In this document: in pieces, positions 1 to 9,158 of the stretch | How positions within the stretch are numbered: the stretch's first letter is position 1 | How the letters are laid out: each line of letters starts with the position of its first letter | DNA from: Clostridia bacterium | Lineage (GTDB): Bacteria; Bacillota; Clostridia; Oscillospirales; Acutalibacteraceae | DNA length: 64,000 nt | NCBI GenBank assembly: GCA_900770165.1 | Contig: CAAGJJ010000106.1 | Location: forward strand, 1-64,000 | Direction of reading: 5' to 3' | Made by a program: the position numbers and the translations under genes | Notes under the pieces: generated by a model | The model's database searches: none | Told to the model about the DNA's origin: nothing | Seen by the model: the letters and a program-made list of their open reading frames with translations, nothing else

Positions 1-25
1 CAAAAATAAAAATATGTAAACGAAG

Positions 26-57
26 TTGTCTTGAAAAAACTCAAGGCAATTTTTTTA
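26..57 (+). terminator. Rho-independent terminator
   Basis: A 9-bp stem (26-34 with 41-49, one G-U pair) is followed by a run of seven T and then ATTT. It would end transcription of a gene lying to the left of the window. Confidence 0.6.
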
Positions 58-83
58 TTTATAAAAAAAGGAGAATTCAGGAA

Positions 84-233
84 ATGAAAATATTTTTACT
101 GATAACCATTTTAATTTTGATTGTTATATTAGTGTATCAAGGAAAAGAAATTCGTGAACTCGAAAAGAAAACACTTGATGCATTTAGAATTGTATGTCAA
201 AAAATCAATATACGAAAGGAAGACAAAAAATGA
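84..233 (+). CDS. Small phage-type membrane protein, 49 aa
   Basis: An ATG at 84 follows an AAAGGAG ribosome binding site at 67-73. The product has one hydrophobic segment (about residues 3-18, rich in I and L) followed by a charged tail rich in E, K and R. The stop overlaps the ATG of the next gene (ATGA at 230-233), the tight translational coupling usual in phage operons. It is not recognised as a named family. A short TM peptide with a charged tail just before a RusA-like gene suggests a prophage remnant. Function unknown. Confidence 0.45.
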   Translation: MKIFLLITILILIVILVYQGKEIRELEKKTLDAFRIVCQKINIRKEDKK

Positions 234-758
234 AAATAAAATTCACGATACCGGGAAAACTGAAGAGGAAACAGCAACCTCGAATATGTCGAATTGATGG
301 TCGTAATGTGACCTATACACCAAAACAAACAACTGAATATGAAAAATCGGTTAGAGCAAGTTATAATGAAGTTTCAAAAATGTTTTTCGATAAAAACATT
401 CTATTTGAAATAAGTATAATTTCTCTTTTTTCTATTCCGTGCGGGCAAGTTGTGCATAAAACTTACTTAAAGAAAAAACAAAACATCCCGCGTGAAAAGC
501 TTAATTGAGTGAAATAGTCTTAAATGTTCTGAAAAGACTGATTTCTTGAATTGCTCTACCATTAGGCGGACAACCGAGAAACCTGATTTAGATAACATTA
601 TCAAAGCCGAGGTTTTTTATTTCCTCAAATTTAAAGAAACATATAAAGTAATTTTAAAGTTATCAAGGCAAGGGAAAACAATTGATTTTGTATCGGTTTT
701 AAATCAAGTCACTGCTAATAGTAACTATAGTCGAGTTGAAATGAAAAAATTATTGTGA
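230..758 (+). pseudogene. RusA-like Holliday junction resolvase, frameshifted remnant
   Basis: The start at 230 has an AAGGAAG site upstream. The N-terminal part (230-508) begins with a beta strand and the GKLKRKQQPR and YTPKQTTEYEKSVR segments typical of phage RusA resolvases (GKP..K.RPR and YTP..T..YE). The frame then breaks, and the metal-binding motif KPDLDNIIKA appears at 579-608 in a different frame. RusA family proteins are about 120-140 residues and carry both motifs in one chain, so the gene is disrupted. Residues after 609 are not recognisable as RusA. RusA cleaves Holliday junctions during phage replication. This copy is presumed inactive and marks a decayed prophage. Confidence 0.65.
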
Positions 759-774
759 TGGCGCATAAATAAAG

Positions 775-1932
775 TTGACAGTTTATTCTCAAGGATTTCA
801 TAGTATAATCAAGGGAATAAGGATGTGCCTAATTATGGCACAAAGTCAACGAAAGTACTATCATGAATACAAGATGCAGGCAGTAAAGTTTACAAAAGAA
901 ATCGGTGGCACTAAGGCTACCAAAGAATTAGGTATTTCAAATGGAACCATTCATACCTGGTTAAAGTTGCCAGGACCGAAAGACTTGGATATTGGAAAAT
1001 GATCTCATACTCCAGAATCCGCCATGAACCTCGTTGAGGAGCTTGCTATGTTCTGTAAGCGAATGAAAACCAAGATAAGGAATTCATCGCCTTAAAGAGG
1101 AAACCAGCGTTTTTTTCGCAACGAGCCGTCTAAAGTCTCTAAGACTGAAAGAATTAAATTCATTGCGATCATGACTGAGGTTGTCTGTAATGATACCTAC
1201 GGGCATGTACGTATATTTCATGCATTAACACTCAAACATCCTGATGGCATTCATATTGTCTACAGGGTTGTGAAAAAAATCGCTCTCAGTCATAATTCTA
1301 AGCGCAATCCAAAAGGAATTACAAAAGCAGACCGCAAAGCCCGGAAATCAAAGGATCTCCTTAAGCGGGATTTCAAAACAGATAGGCCTCTAAAGAAATG
1401 AGTAACAGATATCAGTGAAATAAAAGCAAAAAAATGGAAAACTATATATTTCGGTAATCTTTGACTGTTTTGATTTTGCCGTACTTGGCCTGGCAATGAA
1501 AACTACTAGTAAAGCGACGCTATGTCAGCATACGGTTGAAAATGCTGTCATGGCATATCCAGAAATTAGAGATGTTGTCATTCACTCTGATCGTGGTACA
1601 AAATACACCAGCGAGCTTTATCGAAAAACACTAAGAAGATTTGAAATTATTCAAAGTATGAATAGTGCTGGTGGACGATGCCACGACAATGCCTGTTGTG
1701 AAAGTATGTGGGTCTGTCTGAAAACGAAGTTGCTGTATGACCGATACAATAGTGAAAAACTGACTGTATCTGAACTAAAATCTCTGATTTGGAGATACTT
1801 TATTGGTTATTGGAATAATCGGATAATCTGTACACCAATGGTGGCCGTCATCCAATGATTAAGTGACAGAGATACTACGATTCTCTTCCTACAGCAACAT
1901 AGTTTATGATGTCGTGTTAACTAATCTTGACA
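775..1932 (+). mobile_element. Degenerate IS3-family insertion sequence (orfA/orfB remnants)
   Basis: OrfA begins at 835 (55 aa, helix-turn-helix TKATKELGISNGTIHTW) and stops at 1002. Downstream translation in other frames continues the OrfA tail and then OrfB pieces at 1171-1401 (YGHVRIFHAL, KGITKADRKARKS, LLKRDF), about 1400-1460 (ITDISEIKAKK) and 1496-1902 (HSDRGTKYTSELYR, SMNSAGGRCHDNACCES). The last piece carries the second Asp and the Glu of the DDE catalytic triad. At least three frameshifts or stops separate the pieces, so no active transposase can be made. Ends are approximate: TTGACA occurs at 775 and at 1927, and short imperfect inverted ends (AGTTGACA and TGTTAACT) can be seen, but no clear target duplication. 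Confidence 0.8.
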
Positions 1933-1955
1933 ATATCAATATTTAATTTTATAAT
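1927..1955 (+). promoter_or_regulatory. Consensus sigma-A promoter at the IS right end
   Basis: A perfect TTGACA (1927-1932), a 17-bp spacer and a perfect TATAAT (1950-1955) point rightwards towards dltA. IS3-family elements are known to carry an outward -35 box in the right terminal repeat, so this may be a hybrid promoter with its -10 in flanking DNA. The 400 bp between it and dltA contain no supported gene. Confidence 0.55.
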
Positions 1956-2353
1956 TAAAAATTATGATTGCAAAATAAACTAGAAATTGCACTAACTATG
2001 ATTAAAAATTAACATACAAGTTTGAAGTTTTGTTCTAAATATTTATCGGTTTTAAATTATCTGCTATTTTCTGGATTTTAAAGTATTAACCTATTTTTAG
2101 CTCTGCCAGGAATTGATGTTATTTTATATAATTACGGTGTTTCATAAACTAGTATTTTTAAATAATTTTTTGGACAATCGAAAAATTTATTTTATAAAAC
2201 TCATGAATTGGTATTTAATTTCGGAAACAATATTTTTAATATACTATTATATTTTTGGGCTCTTTATATTGTTTTTGTGCTTTGTTACACGTATGTTTTT
2301 AGATATACTAAATATGTTAATAATGCTTGAATAATTTAAGGAAGTGTAAAACA
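1956..2353. other. AT-rich gap before dlt
   Basis: About 400 bp of very AT-rich DNA. One open frame (2116-2334, 73 aa) is hydrophobic but is made almost entirely of T-rich codons and looks accidental. It does not show the features of DltX. No hairpin terminator was found, so transcription from 1927 could run into dltA as a long leader. Confidence 0.4.
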
Positions 2354-3853
2354 ATGTGGATTTTAGATGAACTTGAAAAGTTAAAAAACAGCAATGAATT
2401 AGCAATTATTTATAGAGAAAATAAAATTACATTTAAAGAATTATGGAATAGGTCAGAACAGATTGCAAGTTATATTTTGAGTGTTTGCAAAACAAATTCT
2501 CCCGTATTAATATATGGTAATAAAGAAATAGATATAATAACTATTATGATAGCTAGTTTAAAAACAGGACGCGCATATTCTCCTGTTGATATAACATATC
2601 CGCCGGAAAGACTATACAAAATTGCAAAGATAACAAACGCTGAGCTTATTTTTAATTTTTCAAATATAGAACTTTCCGGTGATTTTCATGTAGCTGATCA
2701 AGAAAAAGTAGATGAAATTTGTTTGAGAGAATGCGAAGAATTGCCAAAGGCTGCTTGGGTTAAAGATGAAGACATTTGTTATATCCTTTTTACTTCCGGA
2801 AGCACCGGAGATCCAAAAGGAGTACCGATAAATAAAAAAAATCTCATGAATTTTGTTTCTTGGTTTAAAGAAATATGTGCTATTCCTGGTAGTAATAATA
2901 TAGTATTAAATCAAGTTTCGTATTCTTTTGATGTATCAAATATTTCTATATATATTTATCTTCCAATGGGAAATACTCTATTTAATATTGACAAACGTAT
3001 GCTGGATAACACAAAAGAGTTATTTTATTATCTTAGAAAAAGTAATATTTCTGTTTGGATATCCACTCCTGCCTTTTTAGAGATTTGTAGTTTTGATGAA
3101 AACTTTAATTTAACTATGTTACCGAGTTTAAACAAGTTTATATTGGCAGGAGAAGTGTTAACTAAAAAACTAGTTAAAAGTATTTACGGTAAATTTAATA
3201 ATTCAACGATAATAAACGGATATGGACCAACGGAAGGAACTGTATTATTAACGGCATGTGAGATTACCGATGAGATGATAGATGATGATAAAAATTTACC
3301 TATTGGTAAGCCTTTAACTGATGCAACGTATAGCATTATAGGAAAAGATAACAGACCCGTAGAATATGGAATGCAAGGAGAACTGGTAGTTATAAGTGAT
3401 AGTATCAGTATGGGATATTATAATAATCAAGTACAGACAGATAAAGTGTTTTTTAAATCTGAAGATGGAAGGAACGGTTATTATACAGGTGATTTAGTAT
3501 TTGAAAATAATGGTTTGATTTATTATATAGCAAGAAAAGATTTTCAAATAAAGTTAAATGGTTTTAGAATAGAACTTGATGATATTGCAAACAATTTAAA
3601 CAAGATAGAATTTATTAACGGTAGTGTTGTTATGCCGATTTACAAAGATGAGCGTGTTAGTTATATAGTTGCATTTGTTACATTAAATAAAAAGATGGAA
3701 GAATCCAATCTTAAGTTAGGAATAAAAATAAAAAACGAATTAAGAAATTTAGTTCCTTCTTATATGGTACCTAAAAAAGTTAAAATATTAGATGTATTTC
3801 CTTTGAATACTAATGGAAAAATTGATAGAAAAAGACTTATGGAGGAAATCTAA
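2354..3853 (+). CDS. dltA: D-alanine--D-alanyl carrier protein ligase DltA
   Basis: Activates D-alanine with ATP and loads it onto the phosphopantetheine arm of DltC in the cytoplasm, the first step of teichoic acid D-alanylation. It is an adenylate-forming enzyme with the P-loop-like FTSGSTGDPKG (about residues 145-155), the NGYGPTE core motif, the YYTGDL motif and the C-terminal catalytic lysine motif TNGKIDRK. The 499-residue length fits the family. The start at 2354 (MWILDEL) was chosen over the upstream in-frame ATG at 2327 because AAGGAAGTG lies just before it and it aligns with the usual DltA N-terminus. The stop overlaps the dltB start (TAATG). Intact, with host-like codon use. Confidence 0.93.
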   Translation: MWILDELEKLKNSNELAIIYRENKITFKELWNRSEQIASYILSVCKTNSPVLIYGNKEIDIITIMIASLKTGRAYSPVDITYPPERLYKIAKITNAELIFNFSNIELSGDFHVADQEKVDEICLRECEELPKAAWVKDEDICYILFTSGSTGDPKGVPINKKNLMNFVSWFKEICAIPGSNNIVLNQVSYSFDVSNISIYIYLPMGNTLFNIDKRMLDNTKELFYYLRKSNISVWISTPAFLEICSFDENFNLTMLPSLNKFILAGEVLTKKLVKSIYGKFNNSTIINGYGPTEGTVLLTACEITDEMIDDDKNLPIGKPLTDATYSIIGKDNRPVEYGMQGELVVISDSISMGYYNNQVQTDKVFFKSEDGRNGYYTGDLVFENNGLIYYIARKDFQIKLNGFRIELDDIANNLNKIEFINGSVVMPIYKDERVSYIVAFVTLNKKMEESNLKLGIKIKNELRNLVPSYMVPKKVKILDVFPLNTNGKIDRKRLMEEI

Positions 3854-5040
3854 TGGTAATAAGTTCTTATACAAATTTTTTCTCATTATTTATTTATGCG
3901 CTTTTTTTGATCCCAGCTGTAGTATTGGGTTTATTAGGTAAAAAAATTAAAAGCTTTAAGATATGTGATGCAATGAAATGGTATGGAATGATAATTTCTA
4001 TACCAATGATAGTATTGTTATTTGGACTAACATCAAGGCAAATGTTCCAATTTATAGTTTTTATATTGTGTGAAATTCTATTGATATATACTTATTACTT
4101 TTTTAAAAAGCGAGCTAGCAGTGAATTGGTTTATTTTTTTGTTTTTGCATTATCTATGTTACCCATTTTCATTGTAAAAATGTGTGTTCATACAAATAGA
4201 TTTAGTTTTTTAGGCTTTACAGGAATATCTTATGTAAGTTTTAAAATTTGGCAATTAATTATTGAAATACATGATGATAATATAAAAAAATTGCCGTTAC
4301 TTGATTTGTTATATTTTATCACATTTTTTCCAACAATAACGTCAGGACCGATAGATAGATATCGAAGGTTTACAAAAGATCTGGAAACAGAAATAGAACC
4401 AAACGACTATATAATCAATTACTTATTTTTGGGACTGAAAAAAATTTTTTTAGGGGTGCTGTATAAGTTTGCACTGGCAATGTTTATTAATATTTATATA
4501 ATTGAGAAACTTCCACCACATGCTGTATCATTTGGAACGACATTATTATATATGTATGCATATACATTGTATCTTTTCTTTGATTTTGCGGGGTATTCCA
4601 ATTTTGCAATAGGGACAAGCTATATTTTAGGAATAAAGACTCCGGAAAACTTCAACAAGCCTTTTTTAGCTCATAATATGAAAGAATTCTGGGATAGATG
4701 GCATATGTCATTATCTAAATGGTTTGGAGATTACTTATTTAGTCGATTTGTTTTAAATACACTGAGAAACGGTACCTTTAAGAGTAAAAAACTTGCCACA
4801 AGATGTGGATACATGCTTACAATGCTTGTAATGGGCTTGTGGCATGGGGTATATTTGTTTTATATTGTTTATGGAATTTACCAGGGACTGATGCTTGTGT
4901 TAACAGATATATATGTTAAATCTAAAACGTATAGAAAATTCAAAAACTCTCATTATTACGATATAATAAGTATAGTTGTATGTTTTCAAATTATATCATT
5001 TGGTATGCTAATATTTTCGGGATATTTATTTAATTTTTAA
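3853..5040 (+). CDS. dltB: D-alanyl-lipoteichoic acid acyltransferase DltB (MBOAT)
   Basis: Integral membrane O-acyltransferase that passes D-alanine from DltC across the membrane towards teichoic acid. The 395-residue protein is almost entirely hydrophobic helices. It has the MBOAT signature region, with WHMSLSKWFGDYLF near residue 281 and the catalytic histidine in MGLWHGVYLF near residue 329. The start overlaps the dltA stop by one base and follows GGAGGAAATCTA. It is second in the dltABCD operon, and the order and spacing are those of the standard operon. Confidence 0.93.
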   Translation: MVISSYTNFFSLFIYALFLIPAVVLGLLGKKIKSFKICDAMKWYGMIISIPMIVLLFGLTSRQMFQFIVFILCEILLIYTYYFFKKRASSELVYFFVFALSMLPIFIVKMCVHTNRFSFLGFTGISYVSFKIWQLIIEIHDDNIKKLPLLDLLYFITFFPTITSGPIDRYRRFTKDLETEIEPNDYIINYLFLGLKKIFLGVLYKFALAMFINIYIIEKLPPHAVSFGTTLLYMYAYTLYLFFDFAGYSNFAIGTSYILGIKTPENFNKPFLAHNMKEFWDRWHMSLSKWFGDYLFSRFVLNTLRNGTFKSKKLATRCGYMLTMLVMGLWHGVYLFYIVYGIYQGLMLVLTDIYVKSKTYRKFKNSHYYDIISIVVCFQIISFGMLIFSGYLFNF

Positions 5041-5057
5041 AGAAAGGGTGTAGGTCT

Positions 5058-5303
5058 ATGGATTATAAGAATTTGGCGTTGGAAATAATGGAAAATGTTT
5101 GTGAAACGGATGAAGTTCGTGAAGATTTAGATATGAATCTTTTTGAAGCAGGTTTAATGGACTCATTGTCTATTATTAGTTTATTATTAGAGATTGAAAA
5201 TAAATTAGGAATTAAGCTACAAATGACTGATATTGATAGATCTGATATTGAAACTGTGAATAATTTTGAAGCTTTTTTGAAAAAGAGGAGTGAAAATAAT
5301 TAA
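5058..5303 (+). CDS. dltC: D-alanyl carrier protein DltC
   Basis: Small acyl-carrier-type protein of 81 aa that carries D-alanine as a thioester. The phosphopantetheine attachment serine is Ser36 in GLMDSLSII, the expected DS(L) context. It is acidic and helical, with the correct length for the family. It lies 17 bp after dltB and is followed after 2 bp by dltD. DltA charges it and DltB takes the D-alanine from it. Confidence 0.93.
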   Translation: MDYKNLALEIMENVCETDEVREDLDMNLFEAGLMDSLSIISLLLEIENKLGIKLQMTDIDRSDIETVNNFEAFLKKRSENN

Positions 5304-5305
5304 AA

Positions 5306-6490
5306 ATGCTCAAAAAAGTAATTAAGTTGATATCCTTAATCTTGATACCAACTACAATTGTTTGCTTAGTGATGTCTGAATATAGTAATTATTTGGATTA
5401 TCAAATAGATAATTTATATAATCCATCACTCGGTCGGACATATGGTGTGGATGAGATGAACAAAGGAATAAAACTTTTGGAACATAATGCTAATAAAGAT
5501 GACTTAATCATATTAGGTTCTTCTGAATTGGACTCATGGGTACCACAAAATCCTAAGAATATGTTTCCCAATTCAGAACTTAATTGTAATATTGATTTGG
5601 TAGGTAGAGCAGTGGTTCAAAATTTAGCTAATTCAATTAAAATAGGAGCATTTCAAGAGTCTTTTAGTGGCAAAAAAGTTGTTTTAGTGATTTCTTTACA
5701 GTGGTTTTTAGGTGATGATATAGATTTGAGGGGTTTTAAAGCTCATTTTTCCGAAATACAGTTTTATAAATTTATGAATAATAATAAAATTAGCCCAGAA
5801 AGTAAAATTTATGTCTGTGATAGAATTATTAATCTTCTAAAAAATGATTCTGAATTTGAAAGGCCATATTTATATGCAAAATTGTATAAGGATAACAGCG
5901 TTTTATCTAAGACAATGTCAGTTTGTTTTAAGCCATATTATTTAATTAGGGAAAAATTCTTAGATTTAAAGGATAAACATCAAGCATATAAAGCAGTAAA
6001 AAAATTTAAAAATGATCCTCCACGTGATACAATAAAGATAAATTGGGAAGAAGAAGAGATTAAAGCCGAAAAAATGGGCAAAGAATATTGCACAAATAAC
6101 AATTTTTATGTTCAAGATGAATATTATGATGAGTATTTAAAAGATCGTATTGATGAGTCTAAGAATTCATACGATAAAGATTTAGATTTGTGCGCATCTA
6201 AAGAGTTTGACGATTACAGGTTAATGCTTGAAACTTTTAAACAAACGGGTGTTAGTCCATATATTGTTTTTATGTCTACTAATGGTTGGTACTATGATTA
6301 TGTTGGTTTAAGCCAAGATAAACGCCTTTTATTTTACGATAAATTAGGCAGTATGGCTAAAGAATATGGATTTTCATATTTAGACTTACGCGATAAAGAA
6401 TATGAACCTTATTTTTATAAAGATGTAATGCATTTAGGATGGAAAGGCTGGTTATATGTCAATAAGCAAATTACAGAGCATTATTCTTAA
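5306..6490 (+). CDS. dltD: D-alanyl-lipoteichoic acid biosynthesis protein DltD
   Basis: Membrane-anchored, extracytoplasmic SGNH-like enzyme that completes transfer of D-alanine to teichoic acid. It has one N-terminal transmembrane segment (about residues 5-25). The first catalytic block is GSSELDSW near residue 73 and the C-terminal block is KDVMHLGWKGW (Asp/His of the triad). At 394 aa the size is normal. The ribosome binding site GAGGAG is about 14 bp from the ATG, a rather long spacing, so translation may be coupled to dltC. It is the last gene of the operon and is followed by a terminator hairpin at 6664-6702. Confidence 0.92.
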   Translation: MLKKVIKLISLILIPTTIVCLVMSEYSNYLDYQIDNLYNPSLGRTYGVDEMNKGIKLLEHNANKDDLIILGSSELDSWVPQNPKNMFPNSELNCNIDLVGRAVVQNLANSIKIGAFQESFSGKKVVLVISLQWFLGDDIDLRGFKAHFSEIQFYKFMNNNKISPESKIYVCDRIINLLKNDSEFERPYLYAKLYKDNSVLSKTMSVCFKPYYLIREKFLDLKDKHQAYKAVKKFKNDPPRDTIKINWEEEEIKAEKMGKEYCTNNNFYVQDEYYDEYLKDRIDESKNSYDKDLDLCASKEFDDYRLMLETFKQTGVSPYIVFMSTNGWYYDYVGLSQDKRLLFYDKLGSMAKEYGFSYLDLRDKEYEPYFYKDVMHLGWKGWLYVNKQITEHYS

Positions 6491-6663
6491 ATTTTTCAAC
6501 AGTTATATATTTAAACTTATATTTATAACAATATCACTGTTATTAATTGTTTTTTGTATGTTAGAAATAACGGATGTAAATATATCTTTTGTTTATAATA
6601 ATTTTTAAAGGTTTAAGATCATTTAAAATACTTTAAAATAAATATTTTATTATCCATACACAA

Positions 6664-6702
6664 TCCAACCACGTCTTTTGGGCGTGGTTGTGATTATTTT
6701 TA
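6664..6702 (+). terminator. Terminator of the dlt operon
   Basis: An 8-bp stem CAACCACG/CGTGGTTG (6666-6673 with 6683-6690) is followed by TGATTATTTTTAAT. It lies about 175 bp after dltD and is the first strong hairpin downstream. Confidence 0.55.
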
Positions 6703-6708
6703 ATATAT

Positions 6709-7180
6709 ATGTGTGGGCGTAAATTTGTAACACTTTATGAAAAATGGCAGTATTCCTCAATCTGCCTTCATGATTTAGAGGTTCATAAAATTTTAAGGTT
6801 ATGGTGTAATAATAGTAAGAATTTAAACTTTAAGACGGTGACAATTATTCCATACTTTTTAAATAGTATTACACCAGTAAATCAGTTTGCTAAAACCACA
6901 AAAGAAAAGTACTTCGTAGATAAATTAGAACTGATAGAAAAAATGAATGAGTTAGTTGACACGGCATCTCAGTACATTTGCATAACAAGACCACACAGGT
7001 TTGGCAAAACAATAAATGCAATGATATTTACTATTATTCCCAAAATGCTCAATTCAAAACACTCTTTAATAAACTTGAAATTAGTAAAAGTGAATCATAT
7101 TTAGAACATCTTAATAAGCATAATATGATATAGTTTTTTATTTTACACATATCGAAACGCTACGGAAAGACGTATATAAT
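6709..7180 (+). pseudogene. AAA-ATPase-like protein fragment (PF09820 type), frameshifted
   Basis: Residues about 50-115 read TPVNQFAKTTKEKYFVDK and then ICITRPHRFGKTINAM, the N-terminal signature of the large 'predicted AAA-ATPase' family (YFVDK..LI and RP.RFGK, where the latter is the Walker A region). After about 7048 the match continues in another frame (FNKLEISKSESYLEHLNKHN), then stops follow. Intact members exceed 500 residues. Everything after the first quarter is missing here. The family is common in anaerobes and often present in many decaying copies. Its biological role is unclear. Confidence 0.6.
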
Positions 7181-7213
7181 GTACAGAATGGAAAGTCAAC
7201 TATAAAGGCTTAA

Positions 7214-7633
7214 TTATATCTATTTTTACATAAAAAAGGACAACTTAACATTTTAAATAAGCTCGGGTATATTATTTCAACTAAGTACCAGACAACAAAC
7301 AATCCATTTGAAGATGAAGTGAATTATGCAAAAAAAATTTTAGACGGCACTCAAAATGATGAGACCGTCTTTTCCATTTTATATGAACCCGACAACACTG
7401 AAGACTGGACATTTGATGACACGATTTTAAAGCAAGCAAACCCTGTCTCACTTGAAATTCCAGAAATATGGGAAGATTTAATCAAGAAAAGAGCAAGAGC
7501 AATTTCAATTGAATCCGCAAGAGAAAACTTTTTAACAAAACATTGCAACATAATTTATCAAGGTGCAGGAATCGAAAGTTTTATTGATATTAAAGACTTG
7601 CAAGCTTGCAGAGTAAATAAAAAAGATTTTTGA
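7214..7633 (+). pseudogene. Phage terminase large subunit fragment
   Basis: An open stretch without a credible start encodes LGYIISTKYQTT, then DWTFDDTILKQANPVSLE and FLTKHCNIIYQG. These match the region between the ATPase and nuclease domains of phage large terminases (ISTAG..., W.KANP, FL.K..N.W). About 140 of the usual 500-600 residues remain. The N-terminal Walker motifs and most of the nuclease domain are absent. It runs directly into unrelated recombinase-like sequence at about 7632, which shows a deletion junction. It marks the packaging module of a lost prophage. Confidence 0.6.
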
Positions 7634-8007
7634 AGCTATCGGGAAAATACGAAGAAGAGCAGTTTGAACTTAAGGCTCAAATTAAAAATATGAAAAGGAT
7701 AGTTTCCGAAGAGAAAAAGCATGAACTTAATACCGATGGATTTCTTAAAATTGTTAGAAAATATTCTGAGATATAGGAATTAACACTCGATATTTTACAA
7801 GAGTTCATTGACAAAATCGTTGTTCATCATAGAGAAGAAGTTTGTGAAGAAAACGTTCAAAAGATAGAGATTTATTATACAATGATAGGACATATAGAAA
7901 TCCCCCAAAATGTCAAAACACGAGCCAAAAAGCCTTATAAAGAATTTTGGGCGAAAAAAAGAAGAGTGAATTGCTTAAAACAATTACACTCTTCAAAAAA
8001 AGGATAA
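7632..8007 (+). pseudogene. C-terminal fragment of a large serine recombinase
   Basis: The translation gives KLSGKYEEEQFELKAQ, then after a one-base shift near 7680 IVRKYSEI, an in-frame TAG at 7774-7776, then LDILQEFIDKIVVHHRE and KIEIYYTMIGHIEI, ending at 8005-8007. This is the coiled-coil tail and the C-terminal domain (DUF4368-like) of large serine recombinases such as those of Tn4451-type elements and some phages. The catalytic resolvase domain with its serine is missing, so it is inactive. It ends 37 bp before the tRNA-Leu gene. Confidence 0.6.
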
Positions 8008-8043
8008 CCACAAGAAAACTAAGCCCCTAATGGTTATTCAGTA

Positions 8044-8130
8044 TGGTGCGGATAACAGGACTTGAACCTGCATGAAATTGCTTTCATATGGACCTGAACC
8101 ATACGCGTCTGCCAATTCCGCCATATCCGC
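8044..8130 (-). tRNA. tRNA-Leu (anticodon CAG)
   Basis: On the minus strand the 7-bp acceptor stem pairs 8124-8130 with 8048-8054. The anticodon stem TATGG/CCATA encloses the loop TTCAGGT, giving anticodon CAG. There is a long variable arm, as in class II tRNAs, a T loop GGTTCAAGTCC, and an encoded 3' ACCA at 8044-8047. The long variable arm and CAG anticodon identify leucine. Phage and recombinase debris abuts its 3' side, which would fit an old integration near the tRNA, although serine recombinases do not usually use tRNA sites. Confidence 0.93.
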
Positions 8131-8213
8131 ATATTCTATAAAAACTATAGAATATATGATATATCAAGGTATTTATTATGTCAAGAATTTTTGAATTTTG
8201 TATAAGAATTTTA

Positions 8214-8792
8214 TTAAAGCAGATGCTCTAAAAATATTTTTATTCCTATAAAAATTAAAACACATCCACCTGCAATTTCTGCTTTTGAAGACAATAAGGT
8301 ACCAAATTTTTTACCTATGTATGTTCCTAACAAGCATATAAGAAAAGTTATAACACCTATTAGTCCAGTTGCTATAAACATCAATAAAACAGAGGTTGCT
8401 CCTACTGCGTGTGGAAGAATAATACCAGTGGCTAAAGCATCGATACTAGTTGCAACAGCTAATATAGATAGTGTTTTTAAATCTAAATTATTTGTTTCAT
8501 ACATTTCATTTATATTACTCTTTTTTATAGATTCATATATCATTTTTATGCCAATATAGCCTAAAAGTATAAGTGCAATCCAGTGGTCTACGCTATTAAT
8601 TAAATTTTCTCCTGCTTTACCTATAGTCCAACCAATTACGGGCATAAGAAATTGAAACAAACCAAATAAAAATGCCATTTTTATGAATGAAAAAACTTTT
8701 GAGTCTTTTATTGAAGCAGCCTTAGCCATGGATACAGCAAAAGCATCCATGGCTAGACCTACTGCTATTCCAATTACTGCAATATAATCCAT
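8214..8792 (-). CDS. mntP: Manganese efflux pump MntP
   Basis: Inner membrane exporter of Mn2+ of the MntP (YebN/DUF204) family. The 192 aa hold six hydrophobic helices arranged as two repeats. The conserved transport aspartates are in GLAMDAFAVSMAKA near residue 16 and ATSIDALATG in the second half. The start at 8792 (MDYIAVIG) was chosen because GGAGGC lies just upstream and it aligns with family N-termini. The longer in-frame extension to 8894 lacks such a site. No yybP-ykoY manganese riboswitch was recognised in the short upstream region. Confidence 0.88.
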   Translation of the reverse strand: MDYIAVIGIAVGLAMDAFAVSMAKAASIKDSKVFSFIKMAFLFGLFQFLMPVIGWTIGKAGENLINSVDHWIALILLGYIGIKMIYESIKKSNINEMYETNNLDLKTLSILAVATSIDALATGIILPHAVGATSVLLMFIATGLIGVITFLICLLGTYIGKKFGTLLSSKAEIAGGCVLIFIGIKIFLEHLL

Positions 8793-8874
8793 ATTAGCCT
8801 CCGTATAAATGTTATAATAAAACATATGATAATTATTATAATTAATATGAGTAATTGGGTCAACAGAAGTATTA

Positions 8875-9060
8875 TTAAAGTTGATCAAATTCAACCCATT
8901 CTTTGGCTCGAATTACATTTTCATCTGATGGATTAGCAATGTTTGTTTTAGGATATCTTGTATCTGGATACGTTACAGGAACAGTAACTTTATTAGGCTT
9001 ATTTTTACTAGAGTTTTGTTTGTCTTGTTTGTGACATCTGTTTATTTGCATAATATTCAC
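8875..9060 (-). CDS. Small DUF3787-like clostridial protein, 61 aa
   Basis: The C-terminal half has the pattern PVTYPDTRYPKTNIANPS followed by AKEWV. This resembles small clostridial proteins annotated as DUF3787 or spore-surface proteins (P...DT...KTN...PS...V..AK.WV). The N-terminal part is polar and lysine-rich. It lies just upstream of mntP on the same strand. The ribosome binding site is weak (AGGTG). The family assignment comes from remembered pattern only and may be wrong. Confidence 0.45.
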   Translation of the reverse strand: MNIMQINRCHKQDKQNSSKNKPNKVTVPVTYPDTRYPKTNIANPSDENVIRAKEWVEFDQL

Positions 9061-9158
9061 CTATAATAGGATTTCCTATTATCCTTTCTTTAAGATTTCT
9101 TTAAATATTTTTTGCAAATAATTATAAATAATACAGTTTAATTTAATGGTTCTAATAT

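Noticed and set aside
1290..1496. Minus-strand open frame across the IS remnant
   Set aside because: Lies antisense to recognisable OrfB sequence; shadow frame.
2113..2334. Hydrophobic 73-aa open frame before dltA, considered as a DltX
   Set aside because: Made of T-rich low-complexity DNA, too long for DltX and without its C-terminal motif. A weak AGGAA site is the only support.
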